Shown piece after piece: positions 27,290-36,119 of a stretch of DNA of 64,000 bases. The stretch's first letter is position 1; each line of letters opens with the position of its first letter. Position numbers and translations under genes: made by a program. The DNA is from an uncultured Flavobacteriales bacterium (GTDB taxonomy: Bacteria > Bacteroidota > Bacteroidia > Flavobacteriales > Schleiferiaceae), in the NCBI GenBank assembly GCA_937942085.1, contig CALDGA010000201.1:1-64000 (forward strand). Direction: 5' to 3'. The notes under the pieces are model-generated. The model searched no databases and was not told the origin of the DNA. It worked only from the letters and a program-made list of their open reading frames with translations.

Positions 27290-29709
27290 AAACGCATTCT
27301 TGGCGATGCGTTAAGGCTATCTTCCGGCCACACTAAGTCGAAGGTCCCAGAAGATGGGGTTTCTTGGAACGGTTTCTTTTCTTCCTTAGGAGTAGGCTTG
27401 AAGATGTCCAGCAAATCTTGCTTTTCCTGCTTTAGAGTCTCTTTGAAACTCTGAGAAATGCGCGCCTTGTCCAAGCTGATGCAAACATCGTCGAGGTTAC
27501 AACCGACGATCAAGCGGATATACGGCTGGTTTTCGTTTTCCGCTTCTGAGATCCAATTCCCTAAATCGCGGTTGGAGTTTTTACCTCTAAGGGCCAAATC
27601 CTTTAATCCCAGTCGAACGCTGTAGCGGATATCATCGGTCTCCAAATTTTGCCAACCGTTCACCCATAAATTCAAGGCACTGTTCTCCACCTTAGTCTCA
27701 GGCAATTGTAGGGTATCGCCGTGCACTCGGAATTCAGAGTTCAAATAAGGGAAATCAATGCGCTGGAGCTCGCCTTGATCAATGAAGGCACTTAGTTCCT
27801 GCAATGGTGCATAGTTCTGCAGGGTACCATTGCGTATTTCCCCACGCCCTTCCACCAATGTTTTGTTGGCAATTTGTTCCCATTCCTCGTCGAAGGTCAG
27901 AGAAATAGTGGCTTCTACATTCGCTTCCCCAAGGAGGTTGGAGGCGTCGAGGTCTTCAATGTCAAAGCTGTTGAAGCTGGCCAATAATTGGTCAAGTTGT
28001 ATGCCATCGGCCTTCGCATCTGCCCTGAACACATTATCTGTGCCTATTTCGCTTAGGGTCCAATTCCCTGCGAGCGTGCCATCACACCCTTCAATACGCA
28101 TATCATTGCCCAACATCATGGCCCCACGGTTGAACACCTTCCCGCGCAAGTTTGTGCCGTTAAAATCTCCTAGGTTCACGTGGTCGATGAACAGTCCCAC
28201 GCTGTAATCAAAGGTCGTTTCTTCATCTACGTCCTCCGGGGAATCCTCAAATTCCCAAAACAGTAGGGGATCGATATCGATGGTCGGACTTTCCAAGCGT
28301 AGTTCTACCATGGGGTATCCATTAGGCTCGAGCGCGTGGTAAATCATTCCTTGAACCACGGCAGTATTTTCTTCGCTTTTCAAGAAACAGCGCTCCACCG
28401 CAACATGGCGGCCATCTGCACTGAGTTCAGCCTCCACTTTGTCAAACACGATATTACTCTGTGCCAATCCGAAGGAGCCTTCGGTCAACTGAATCTTACC
28501 TTCAAAGAGTGGATTGCCGTACGGGGTAAGATCGTCCCAAGAGCGGAAGGCTTGCTTGATCACGAGGTCTTGCCCCTGCCAAAACCCCATGGGGTCTACC
28601 AGAATATCTGTTTCGACAAAATCAAAGAGTTCACTGAGGTTTGATCCCCCGCGAAGCTCCGTGATGAGCTGAGGTCTCGGACCTGAAATGGACAGTGATC
28701 CGCTGATTTCACCCGTCTTTGTCTTTACGTTGAGGGTGCCTATTTGTAATTCCGGTAATGCCCCCCATTGCCATCGTCCTGTGCAGGATACCGATGGGAC
28801 GGCGATTCCATTATACACCATGGAAGAGCCGTCCGTAGAAAAATCTACTGCCCAATCTTCATAGGTGCCCTCCCAAGTCCACGAAGCGCGCAAGGCTTTA
28901 ATGTCCACTTCTTCAGGTAATTCGAACAATGGGACATAAACCAGGGCCGCTGGAACATCCATTTGGGAAGCACTGATGCGCCCTCCATCTTGGTGGAGGA
29001 GGAGGGAAACAGGGAAGGTATGCAGTTTGAGGCTTTCAGTCTCAATCCGCCATTGGTCATCACTGAAACGAACATTTGCCGATCCTTTGAGTGGGGCATC
29101 GACTAAAAATTTGCTTTGGTCGATGCTTACATAAGTGTGTTCGAGATCGGCTTGAAGGTCGAAAACGGTAGAAGATCCTATGCTCCCGGATGCAGATAAA
29201 GCAGCTATGAAGGCCTCATAATAGGAATCCTCCTCGTAGTCGTCGTAATGCAACTGCACCTTCTTGGCTTCCACATGCTGAAGATTCAATTCTGTGGATG
29301 AAGTATCTGTACTGGTCAACAGGTCCCAATTATCTCCTCGTCTCTTATCGTGACGCAAATGCACTTCACCAGAGCTTATGGCCAATTCCTCTACGGTGTA
29401 TTCCCCTTGAATAACACCAATCACGTTCATGCCAAGCCCCACCTCGGCCGCTCTAATCAATGGTGCTTCGCCTCCAAAGGGGTCTTCAATAAGGACATCG
29501 TGCAAGACGATGCGCACGCGAGGAAAGCCCGAAAAAATATCGAGATCGATGGTGCTGACAGAGACGGGAGTCTTGAGTTGAGTATTGATTTTCTCAACCC
29601 CGCCCGCAATGATTTTATCTTGATTAGAATACAGATATCCGGCACCCCCTGCTAGGACAAGGAAGAGCACGAGCGCGAGGTAAGCCAATATTTTCAGCGC
29701 GCTCTTCAT
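27286..29709 (-). CDS. AsmA-like/DUF3971-type envelope protein
   Basis: 807 residues. N-terminal membrane segment (about 7-28, LAYLALVLFLVLAGGAGYLY), then LNTQLKTPVSVSTIDLDIFSG-like sequence (INTQLKTPVSVSTIDLDI), VRIVLHDVLIEDPFGG and long beta-rich repeats, with a C-terminal AsmA_2-like block (VEGRGEIRNGTLQNYAPLQ, IDFPYLNSEFRVHGDTL). AsmA/TamB-type proteins bridge inner and outer membranes and are implicated in lipid transport and outer-membrane homeostasis. It starts five bases after the pseudouridine synthase gene, so the two are probably co-transcribed. Confidence 0.86.
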   Translation of the reverse strand: MKSALKILAYLALVLFLVLAGGAGYLYSNQDKIIAGGVEKINTQLKTPVSVSTIDLDIFSGFPRVRIVLHDVLIEDPFGGEAPLIRAAEVGLGMNVIGVIQGEYTVEELAISSGEVHLRHDKRRGDNWDLLTSTDTSSTELNLQHVEAKKVQLHYDDYEEDSYYEAFIAALSASGSIGSSTVFDLQADLEHTYVSIDQSKFLVDAPLKGSANVRFSDDQWRIETESLKLHTFPVSLLLHQDGGRISASQMDVPAALVYVPLFELPEEVDIKALRASWTWEGTYEDWAVDFSTDGSSMVYNGIAVPSVSCTGRWQWGALPELQIGTLNVKTKTGEISGSLSISGPRPQLITELRGGSNLSELFDFVETDILVDPMGFWQGQDLVIKQAFRSWDDLTPYGNPLFEGKIQLTEGSFGLAQSNIVFDKVEAELSADGRHVAVERCFLKSEENTAVVQGMIYHALEPNGYPMVELRLESPTIDIDPLLFWEFEDSPEDVDEETTFDYSVGLFIDHVNLGDFNGTNLRGKVFNRGAMMLGNDMRIEGCDGTLAGNWTLSEIGTDNVFRADAKADGIQLDQLLASFNSFDIEDLDASNLLGEANVEATISLTFDEEWEQIANKTLVEGRGEIRNGTLQNYAPLQELSAFIDQGELQRIDFPYLNSEFRVHGDTLQLPETKVENSALNLWVNGWQNLETDDIRYSVRLGLKDLALRGKNSNRDLGNWISEAENENQPYIRLIVGCNLDDVCISLDKARISQSFKETLKQEKQDLLDIFKPTPKEEKKPFQETPSSGTFDLVWPEDSLNASPRMRF

Positions 29710-29714
29710 GAAGG

Positions 29715-30617
29715 TTATCTGGTTTTCAGGAAGTCAATTTCCTTAGTGTCCAACAAGCGGTATTCGCCGCGGCTGAGGTTTTTCTTGGTCAACCCCGCAA
29801 AGGACATACGGTCCAATTTTTCGATGGTATACCCCAAGGAATCAAATACGCGGTGTACCAACCTGTTTTTACCGCTATTTACACGAATGCCTATTTCACG
29901 TTTGTTGGCTTCGTTGGCATAGCGTATCTCTTCAATAAAGGCTTTGCCGTCTTCGAGTTCTACCCCTTTTTGAATGGCAAGTAGATCTTTCTTTGCCAAG
30001 GCCTTGTCTAGGACAACGCTCAAAATTTGAACCGCACCTCTAGACGGGTGGGTTAGCTTTTTCGCGGTATCGGCATCGTTGGTAAACAGCAATACTCCGG
30101 TCATCGAACGGTCCATCGTACCTACAGGATACAAGCGCTCACGTGTGGCATTGCCGATGAGTTCGTCGACGCTCTTTTTCACGCGGTTGTCGTTTACGGT
30201 GGTGATGAACCCCTTGGGCTTGTTCAACAACAAATATTTCTTCTTCTCGCTCTTGATCAGGCTGCCGTTGAATTTCACGGTATCCGTAGGCTTGACTTTG
30301 TAGCCCATAGTGGTCACGACCTTGCCATTGATTTCTACCAAGCCGGCTTCGATCAAATCATCCGCTTCACGACGGTTACAAATACCAGCGGTAGAAAGGA
30401 ATCTGTTCAAGCGAATCTCATCATTCGACCCGGCTAATTCCTCCGCGCTCTTACGCTTGACACGCTTAAAGTTTCCTGGACCTCTTTTGAAATCCTTTTT
30501 GCCTTCGTTTTTAGAACGATCTGAATCTGAAAAACGCGGCGAACGAGGGCCGTCTGAGAAGCGGTTGCGGCTTTCAGTTTTCTTAGGTCCTCTAGAGTTT
30601 GAGCGGCTATTGCGCAT
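29715..30617 (-). CDS. RsuA/RluB-family rRNA pseudouridine synthase
   Basis: 300 residues. A basic, Ser/Arg/Lys-rich disordered N-terminus (about 1-60), an S4 RNA-binding domain (about 65-125; IRLNRFLSTAGICNRREADD) and the catalytic domain with YPVGTMDRSMTGVLLFTND, where Asp is the nucleophile and the usual GRLDRxTxGL reads GTMDRSMTGV. A role in large-subunit rRNA modification is inferred from family. Own promoter at 30634-30661. Confidence 0.9.
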   Translation of the reverse strand: MRNSRSNSRGPKKTESRNRFSDGPRSPRFSDSDRSKNEGKKDFKRGPGNFKRVKRKSAEELAGSNDEIRLNRFLSTAGICNRREADDLIEAGLVEINGKVVTTMGYKVKPTDTVKFNGSLIKSEKKKYLLLNKPKGFITTVNDNRVKKSVDELIGNATRERLYPVGTMDRSMTGVLLFTNDADTAKKLTHPSRGAVQILSVVLDKALAKKDLLAIQKGVELEDGKAFIEEIRYANEANKREIGIRVNSGKNRLVHRVFDSLGYTIEKLDRMSFAGLTKKNLSRGEYRLLDTKEIDFLKTR

Positions 30618-30633
30618 GATGCGGTAATTTTTA

Positions 30634-30661
30634 CAAAGGTATGTGCTTAGGCCCTCTGCAA
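30634..30661 (-). promoter_or_regulatory. Promoter of the pseudouridine synthase/AsmA operon
   Basis: Reverse strand: TTG (30661-30659), a 17-base spacer, then TACCTTTG (30641-30634). The ATG is 17 bases further on. Confidence 0.6.
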
Positions 30662-30679
30662 TTCAAATGCCACAAAATT

Positions 30680-31009
30680 TCAGTTAACATCTAAAGGAAG
30701 TAGGATAGGGGTGTCCAATTCCGGTGAGAACCCCACCAACCACACTTCAACTTCCGAGCATTGGTGCTCACTGAGCAAGGATGCGCCCAAGAAAAGCAGC
30801 CGTTGAATTTGTCTCTGTTCGACCCAAAGCCAAGCCTCTTGAGGCACATATTTTCTGTATTTGACCTCGACAACGAAGAGCACACCGTCTTTTTTGGTGA
30901 TCACATCGGCTTGGTATCTCCCCATCCGATAATCTTTCGCGACCAAATGATGTCCGCTTGCCAGCAGCATTTCTGTGGCCAATCGCTCGTATGTTTTGTA
31001 GGACGACAT
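30680..31009 (-). CDS. YraN family (UPF0102) nuclease-fold protein
   Basis: 109 residues. KDYRMGRYQADVITKK followed by VLFVVEVKYRK gives the restriction-endonuclease-like core (Asp...Glu-x-Lys) of the YraN family, with an N-terminal ERLATEMLLASG helix. Function not established for the family. ATG 31009 (MSSYKTYERLA) is preferred over an upstream in-frame TTG at 31045. Confidence 0.86.
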   Translation of the reverse strand: MSSYKTYERLATEMLLASGHHLVAKDYRMGRYQADVITKKDGVLFVVEVKYRKYVPQEAWLWVEQRQIQRLLFLGASLLSEHQCSEVEVWLVGFSPELDTPILLPLDVN

Positions 31010-31067
31010 GCCCAAGAAATTGGCCCCTAAAAAGGGAAAAGACAAGAAATGTGGAGAACTAAAAGTT

Positions 31068-31559
31068 TTACAGCGTCATCACCTGGCGGTAAAAGAAGAG
31101 CGCCAACACACCGAAGATTAAGAGGGTGATGAAAAAGTTAATCCAAGTCTTTTGTTGATTCACTCGCTGCCTTTGCGCGTAGCGTTTCTGATGTCTTTCG
31201 GTAAAGCTTCCTTTGCGCTGCTTTCTAGCCTCGTGAAGTTTCAAAATTTGGCCCATCGCCTCAAAGTGCCCTGGCTCTTGAAGGTACGTTCGCATCACCT
31301 CAAACACCTGCTCTCTTTGGGTGGAAGTGAACACTCGGTCAAAGCTGTTATCGCTGCCTTCTTCCCAGGTTGCGACACGAACCTCCCATGTGCCATTGTC
31401 CCACTTGAGTAACCGACACCCGCTCAGGGGTTTCTCCACCTGTAAAAAGAAGGTTTTGGTCTCCAGCCAGGGCAGGACTTTTTCCCTCGCCTTTGCTAGT
31501 GATTCAAAACTCAAATGATGTGTTTCTTCGTTGGGTATGCCGTAGGTAACGTTGATCAT
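31068..31559 (-). CDS. Unknown tail-anchored protein translationally coupled to LD-carboxypeptidase
   Basis: 163 residues, not recognised. The N-terminal ~100 residues look soluble (WDNGTWEVRVATWEEG); a basic, Gln/Arg-rich stretch (about 110-135, ARKQRKGSFTERHQKRYAQR) precedes a single C-terminal membrane helix (about 140-158). No signal peptide: topology suggests a cytoplasmic domain with a C-terminal anchor. ATG 31559 overlaps the LD-carboxypeptidase stop by four bases (ATGA), which fixes the start and indicates coupled translation. Confidence 0.7.
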   Translation of the reverse strand: MINVTYGIPNEETHHLSFESLAKAREKVLPWLETKTFFLQVEKPLSGCRLLKWDNGTWEVRVATWEEGSDNSFDRVFTSTQREQVFEVMRTYLQEPGHFEAMGQILKLHEARKQRKGSFTERHQKRYAQRQRVNQQKTWINFFITLLIFGVLALFFYRQVMTL

Positions 31560-32398
31560 ACTTCGCGTAAGATAATGGGCCAATTCTCTTTTCCATGCCC
31601 AATAATGGGGTGTTCATACACGGGCACGCCCTCGGCCTCAAAATGTTTGCTCAGGGAATGTCGAACGTCGGGACCCCACGGAATGTGGTGGTCGTGTATA
31701 TCAGAAAATACGCCAAGCACTACAGCCTGTAGCCCTTTAAAGGCCTCGCGTCGGCGAAGGGCAAGAAGCATACGATCCAAGTGGTAGTGGTATTCGTCAA
31801 GGTCTTCCAACAGCAAAACACAGCCGTTTAAGCTCGGTAAACTTGGGGTGCCTAGGATGCTATATATAACGCTGAGGTTGCCGGCAATGACTTGGCCGTG
31901 TACCTCCTTAGGCAAGGCACAATGCAGTGCATCTTCTTCACCCATCAAGACCTTCAGCGTAGCTTCGATGGCCTCTTTTTTGGTCGTTTCAAAACTGATG
32001 GGCATGGGCGCATGTAGGGTCGCCAATCCTTGTTGTACCCCGTGACACAAAAAAGTGGTGAAATCTGAAAAGCCCACAAGCCATTTCGGATTTTTCTGGA
32101 GCGCCGCCCAATCCACCGCGTCCACAATCTCCGCACTCCCGTAACCGCCACGCACATTCCAAATGGCCTTGACCTCGGGATGGTGCACCAGTGCATTGAA
32201 GTGGGCCACTCGCTCCTCAATGGTGCCGGCCAGCTGGTGGTGTTGGCTGAGAATGCCCGGTTCGTAATAGACCTTGAAGCCCGCGCCTTCCAAAACGGAC
32301 TTTGCCGTTTCGATCATTTCGGGACGGGCAAATCTAGCGGTAGCGCTAATGCCTATGGTATCTCCAGGGGTTAGGAAATGTGGTGTGGATTGTTTCAT
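31556..32398 (-). CDS. LD-carboxypeptidase (peptidase family S66)
   Basis: 280-residue serine peptidase of the LdcA/MccF family, which removes the terminal D-Ala from muropeptide tetrapeptides during cell-wall recycling. Landmarks: LTPGDTIGISATAR, WNVRGGYGSAEIVD, WLVGFSDFTTF (nucleophile Ser111), LLLEDLDEYHYHLDRM (catalytic Glu) and HPIIGHGKENWPI (catalytic His). ATG 32398 is the family start; the frame is open further upstream, but that part overlaps the metG promoter region. Confidence 0.92.
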   Translation of the reverse strand: MKQSTPHFLTPGDTIGISATARFARPEMIETAKSVLEGAGFKVYYEPGILSQHHQLAGTIEERVAHFNALVHHPEVKAIWNVRGGYGSAEIVDAVDWAALQKNPKWLVGFSDFTTFLCHGVQQGLATLHAPMPISFETTKKEAIEATLKVLMGEEDALHCALPKEVHGQVIAGNLSVIYSILGTPSLPSLNGCVLLLEDLDEYHYHLDRMLLALRRREAFKGLQAVVLGVFSDIHDHHIPWGPDVRHSLSKHFEAEGVPVYEHPIIGHGKENWPIILREV

Positions 32399-32464
32399 TA
32401 CCCGAAAAATACCCAATAAATGCGCATTATCTTCGCGGTATCGTTTAAACGTTATCAAAAAGGA

Positions 32465-34519
32465 ATGAGTACGAACAAAAAAATCATGGTGACTGCGGCC
32501 TTGCCGTACGCCAATGGTCCTATACACATCGGGCACCTTGCGGGGTGTTACCTGCCGTCGGATATCTATGTGAGGTATCTACGAATGCGGGGCCGTGATG
32601 TGAAGTTCGTCTGTGGCTCCGATGAACACGGGGTGCCTATTACTATCAAAGCGAAGAAGGAGGGCATCACCCCGCAGGATGTGGTGGACCGCTACAACGC
32701 GATGATGAAAGGCGCATTCGAAGAATTTGGAATCAGCTTTGACCACTATAGCCGCACCTCAAGTCCTCAACACCACAAAAACGCTCAAGAGTTCTTCAAA
32801 ACCTTGATGGATAAAGGTGCCTTGGTCGCGAAGGAAACGCAGCAATACTTTGATCCGGAAGCGGGCCAATTCCTTGCTGACCGCTACATCACCGGCGAAT
32901 GCCCTAAATGTCATGCGGCAGATGCCTATGGCGACCAATGTGAATCTTGTGGCACCTCATTGAACGCGACGGATCTGATTCAACCAAAATCAACGCTTAG
33001 CGGCGCCACCCCAGAGTTGCGTAATACCACCAACTGGTTCTTGCCTTTGGACGAACTCTCGGAAGACCTACGTGCCTTTTTAGAGAGCCGCGAAGGCTGG
33101 AAGCCGAATGTGATGGGACAATGCATGAGCTGGCTCAATGCAGGCGACGGTCTGCAGCCGCGTGCCATGACCCGCGATTTGGATTGGGGGGTACCCGTTC
33201 CAGTCGAAGGCGCCGAAGGAAAAGTCATGTATGTGTGGTTTGATGCGCCCATTGGCTACATAAGCTCCACCCAAGAACTCTTGCCCAACGATTGGGAAGA
33301 GTATTGGAAAGGCGACAACGCAGAGATCGTACACTTTATTGGAAAAGACAATATCGTTTTCCACTGTATCATTTTCCCTGCCATGTTGCAGCAGCACGGT
33401 GAATATGCCTTGCCGACACAAGTACCTGCGAACGAATTCCTCAACCTTGAGGGACGTAAGCTGAGCACCTCAAAGAATTGGGCCGTTTGGCTGCATGAAT
33501 ACCTTCAGGATTTCCCGGGCCAGCAAGATGTCTTGCGCTACGCCTTGACGGCTACGATGCCGGAGACCAAGGACAATGATTTTACATGGGCCGATTTCCA
33601 GCAGCGCAACAACAGCGAACTAGTCGCAGGCCTCGGTAACTTCGTCAACCGTGTGATGGTCCTCACCCACAAATATTTTGGGGGCGTAGTCCAACAACCC
33701 AATGTGTTGACCGATGCCGATCGCGAAGCGCTGGCTGCGATGACCCAATACGGCCGTCGCATCGCTAAATCCATCGAAGCCTTCAAGTTCCGTGAGGCCT
33801 TGAATGAAGCGATGAATGTCGCTCGCCTTGGAAATAAATACCTCCAAGAACAAGAACCTTGGAAGGTGTACAAGCAAGATCCGGAGCGCGCAGGTGTAGC
33901 ACTTTTCGTTGCCACCCAAATCATGGGTGCCGCTGCCATAGTCTTCGAACCGTTCTTGCCTTCTACTGCGGCTAAACTGCGCAACATGCTCGGTTTATCC
34001 GAAGGATTCCGCTGGGAATATGCCAACGAAGAAACCATCATTCCTGGTGGTACACAGCTAGGCGAAAGCACCTTATTGTTCTCAAAAATTGAGGACGAGC
34101 AGATGGAAGCACAGCGTCAAAAACTAGAAGCGGCCGCGGCAGCAAACGCACCACAAACGACAACAGAAAGCATTAAGCATATGCCACAGAAAGAAGATAT
34201 TTCATTTGACCAATTCATGGCTATGGACCTCCGCGTAGGCACCATCCTCGAAGCTGAGCGTGTCCCTAAAGCAGACCGCCTCCTAAAATTCTTGGTCGAT
34301 ACCGGCCTAGACCAACGCACCATCGTCAGCGGCATCGCAGAACACTTCTCACCAGAAGAAATGGTGGGTAAAAAGGTAACGGTCCTCATGAACCTGCCTC
34401 CACGCAAAATCCGCGGCGTTGAAAGCCAAGGCATGCTGCTCATGGCAGAAGATGGCGACGGCAAACTTCGCTTGATGAGTCCGGAAGGCGGTGCAGACAG
34501 CGGCGCGATCATTGGGTAA
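32465..34519 (+). CDS. metG: Methionyl-tRNA synthetase with C-terminal tRNA-binding domain
   Basis: Charges tRNA-Met. The 684 residues show the catalytic domain with [16 protein letters not shown] (HIGH), a zinc knuckle with two CxxC pairs ([18 protein letters not shown]), the KMSKS equivalent KLSTSKNW, an anticodon-binding helical domain, an Ala/Gln-rich linker (about 555-575) and a Trbp111-type OB fold (about 580-684; [36 protein letters not shown]). ATG 32465 is the family start. Followed by tRNA-Arg. Confidence 0.97.
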   Translation: MSTNKKIMVTAALPYANGPIHIGHLAGCYLPSDIYVRYLRMRGRDVKFVCGSDEHGVPITIKAKKEGITPQDVVDRYNAMMKGAFEEFGISFDHYSRTSSPQHHKNAQEFFKTLMDKGALVAKETQQYFDPEAGQFLADRYITGECPKCHAADAYGDQCESCGTSLNATDLIQPKSTLSGATPELRNTTNWFLPLDELSEDLRAFLESREGWKPNVMGQCMSWLNAGDGLQPRAMTRDLDWGVPVPVEGAEGKVMYVWFDAPIGYISSTQELLPNDWEEYWKGDNAEIVHFIGKDNIVFHCIIFPAMLQQHGEYALPTQVPANEFLNLEGRKLSTSKNWAVWLHEYLQDFPGQQDVLRYALTATMPETKDNDFTWADFQQRNNSELVAGLGNFVNRVMVLTHKYFGGVVQQPNVLTDADREALAAMTQYGRRIAKSIEAFKFREALNEAMNVARLGNKYLQEQEPWKVYKQDPERAGVALFVATQIMGAAAIVFEPFLPSTAAKLRNMLGLSEGFRWEYANEETIIPGGTQLGESTLLFSKIEDEQMEAQRQKLEAAAAANAPQTTTESIKHMPQKEDISFDQFMAMDLRVGTILEAERVPKADRLLKFLVDTGLDQRTIVSGIAEHFSPEEMVGKKVTVLMNLPPRKIRGVESQGMLLMAEDGDGKLRLMSPEGGADSGAIIG

Positions 34520-34524
34520 GTATT

Positions 34525-34596
34525 GGCCCCGTAGTATAATGGATATTACATGGGTTTCCGGAGCCTAGGATCCAGGTTCGATTCCTGGCGGGGTCA
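34525..34596 (+). tRNA. tRNA-Arg (CCG anticodon)
   Basis: 72-base cloverleaf. The acceptor stem GGCCCCG pairs with CGGGGTC (one G-U pair), a short D arm, anticodon loop TTCCGGA (anticodon CCG, reading CGG), T arm CCAGG-TTCGATT-CCTGG and discriminator A. CCA is not encoded. Followed by a strong terminator. Confidence 0.93.
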
Positions 34597-34600
34597 CATA

Positions 34601-34629
34601 AACAGGCGCAATTTGCGCCTGTTTTTATT
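34601..34629 (+). terminator. Terminator after tRNA-Arg
   Basis: AACAGGCGCA (34601-34610), three-base loop, TGCGCCTGTT (34614-34623), then a T-rich tract. Confidence 0.88.
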
Positions 34630-34650
34630 TATAACAAGTCCAGAAACTAC

Positions 34651-34728
34651 GGAGCAAAACCCACAGCCCTTGGGCGAGGACTTGCGACATGTTGAATGGA
34701 CTTGTGTTTGATTCCCTTCGGGGCTCCA
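34651..34728 (+). pseudogene. Possible degenerate tRNA-like sequence
   Basis: Begins GGAGC and ends GCTCCA, giving a five-base acceptor-like pairing, with TTTGATTCC near the 3' end resembling a T-loop TTCGATTCC. The D and anticodon arms cannot be folded convincingly, and GGACTTG occurs twice 21 bases apart. Directly followed by a terminator. Could be a decayed tRNA, a recombination scar or an unrelated small RNA. Confidence 0.3.
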
Positions 34729-34757
34729 AAACCCGCGCCAGTGGCGCGGGTTTTTTT
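34728..34757. terminator. Strong bidirectional terminator
   Basis: ACCCGCGCC (34731-34739), loop AGT, GGCGCGGGT (34743-34751), with T-run after and A-run before. It lies five bases from the stop of the leftward gene ending at 34763, so it can terminate that gene and anything transcribed rightward. Confidence 0.88.
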
Positions 34758-34762
34758 ATGCA

Positions 34763-35974
34763 TTAACAGCTGTTGGCGAGCACGAATACGAGATATTTCG
34801 TTATTATATCACCTCCGTCATTGGGTGAAAAAATGACTTTAAGTGTTATATTTTCTACGAGGCAAAACGATTGCATCTGCTCTTCTGTTTGGATGTATTC
34901 GACAAATGAGTAATGATAATCACCACACTCATTTAGAACAAGTTCCTTAAAGTCTTCGATGGACATATTAGGACTCCACTGCTGTTCCTCTTCTGTATAT
35001 TTATGTAAGTCGACGATATCATAACTCATATCTAGCGCACGCCACGCTGAAGCAAAATCAGGTTTTTCAATGTCACAGAAATCTCCGTCTCCTGAGATTC
35101 CGATTCCACCATTGTACCTTTGGAATAAAGAAAACGTACCGGGCTCTTTTGAAATAAACCTCAGTGTCAAATTTTGGCTGAAGGCGTCGTTTCGAAGCAA
35201 ATTCATCGTTTGATCTAAATCAAAGAAGACCTTAACTGTATCTAAGTTTTCTCTTTCGGAAATCTCCGCAATTTTTAAACCGGTGTTTTGTTGAAAGAAT
35301 GAAGAATGAATTTCAAATTCATCGAACAGGACATAATTTGATTCAGAATCTACAAACTTCACGTTTTCAAAGTGTCCATTCTCATCCACTTGGACATACC
35401 TTTTATTGGTTGTTTCGTCCAAATGAAAGTCAATATCTATGAGCGTGCTGTGCTCATCCGGTAAAATCACTTTGAATATGCTCGAGAACTCAAATTGCTC
35501 TTTAATGGCATCGAAGGAATACGGGAGACTTGGTGAATAACGTCTTGCCTCAAATTCATGAAAATCATAGCCTGTATAGTACAACTCGCTAGAAAGGAGG
35601 AATCCTTCGATAGGCTTTCCTTCTGCGTTCAAGGTTAACGCCCAGTGCTGCAGGTATCGATCTTTAACAACTATCAGAAAATATTTGTCTTCTGCATGAA
35701 TGATATCGCCGTTCTTGATTTCGCTGAATTCCTCAACCCTTATGAAACCACTCTTGTGTCGATTGAGATTCCTATCATCAATTTTTTCACCGATTAATTG
35801 CGCAATTTTTACCGAATCGTCTCCAGTTAAGTTTAACTGACTGATGTTTCCAGCGACAAACTCATTCCAGCGAGTTGAATATTGCGTCTTATCACCTCCA
35901 ACTTCTTGACCAAATAGGTTGAAATTTATTGAGATTAGCAAACAACAAGAGAGTATGTTTCGAAAAGAAGTCAA
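34763..35974 (-). CDS. Secreted protein of unknown function, AT-rich accessory region
   Basis: 403 residues, not recognised. Signal peptide (about 1-22, ending NLFGQ), then an acidic, aromatic-rich mature part without repeats or obvious catalytic motif; few cysteines (DFCDIEKPD, ECGDYHYS, SFCLVEN and a terminal Cys). The only start before the signal peptide is TTG at 35974; no in-frame ATG is nearby. Codon usage and composition are AT-richer than the flanking housekeeping genes. Divergent from the amine oxidase gene across about 145 non-coding bases in which I see no clear promoter. Confidence 0.72.
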   Translation of the reverse strand: MTSFRNILSCCLLISINFNLFGQEVGGDKTQYSTRWNEFVAGNISQLNLTGDDSVKIAQLIGEKIDDRNLNRHKSGFIRVEEFSEIKNGDIIHAEDKYFLIVVKDRYLQHWALTLNAEGKPIEGFLLSSELYYTGYDFHEFEARRYSPSLPYSFDAIKEQFEFSSIFKVILPDEHSTLIDIDFHLDETTNKRYVQVDENGHFENVKFVDSESNYVLFDEFEIHSSFFQQNTGLKIAEISERENLDTVKVFFDLDQTMNLLRNDAFSQNLTLRFISKEPGTFSLFQRYNGGIGISGDGDFCDIEKPDFASAWRALDMSYDIVDLHKYTEEEQQWSPNMSIEDFKELVLNECGDYHYSFVEYIQTEEQMQSFCLVENITLKVIFSPNDGGDIITKYLVFVLANSC

Positions 35975-36119
35975 GCGTATTCGTACTTTGTAAAGAATAA
36001 GAGTTGGAAAATTCTTAATCTATTGCTTAAAGGTAAAGATAATTGCCTTCAGGCATGCAATTTGCGAGTAATGAGACGGTTGGCAGCCCTTTGAATCAGC
36101 CTGAATTAAAGCACTACAC

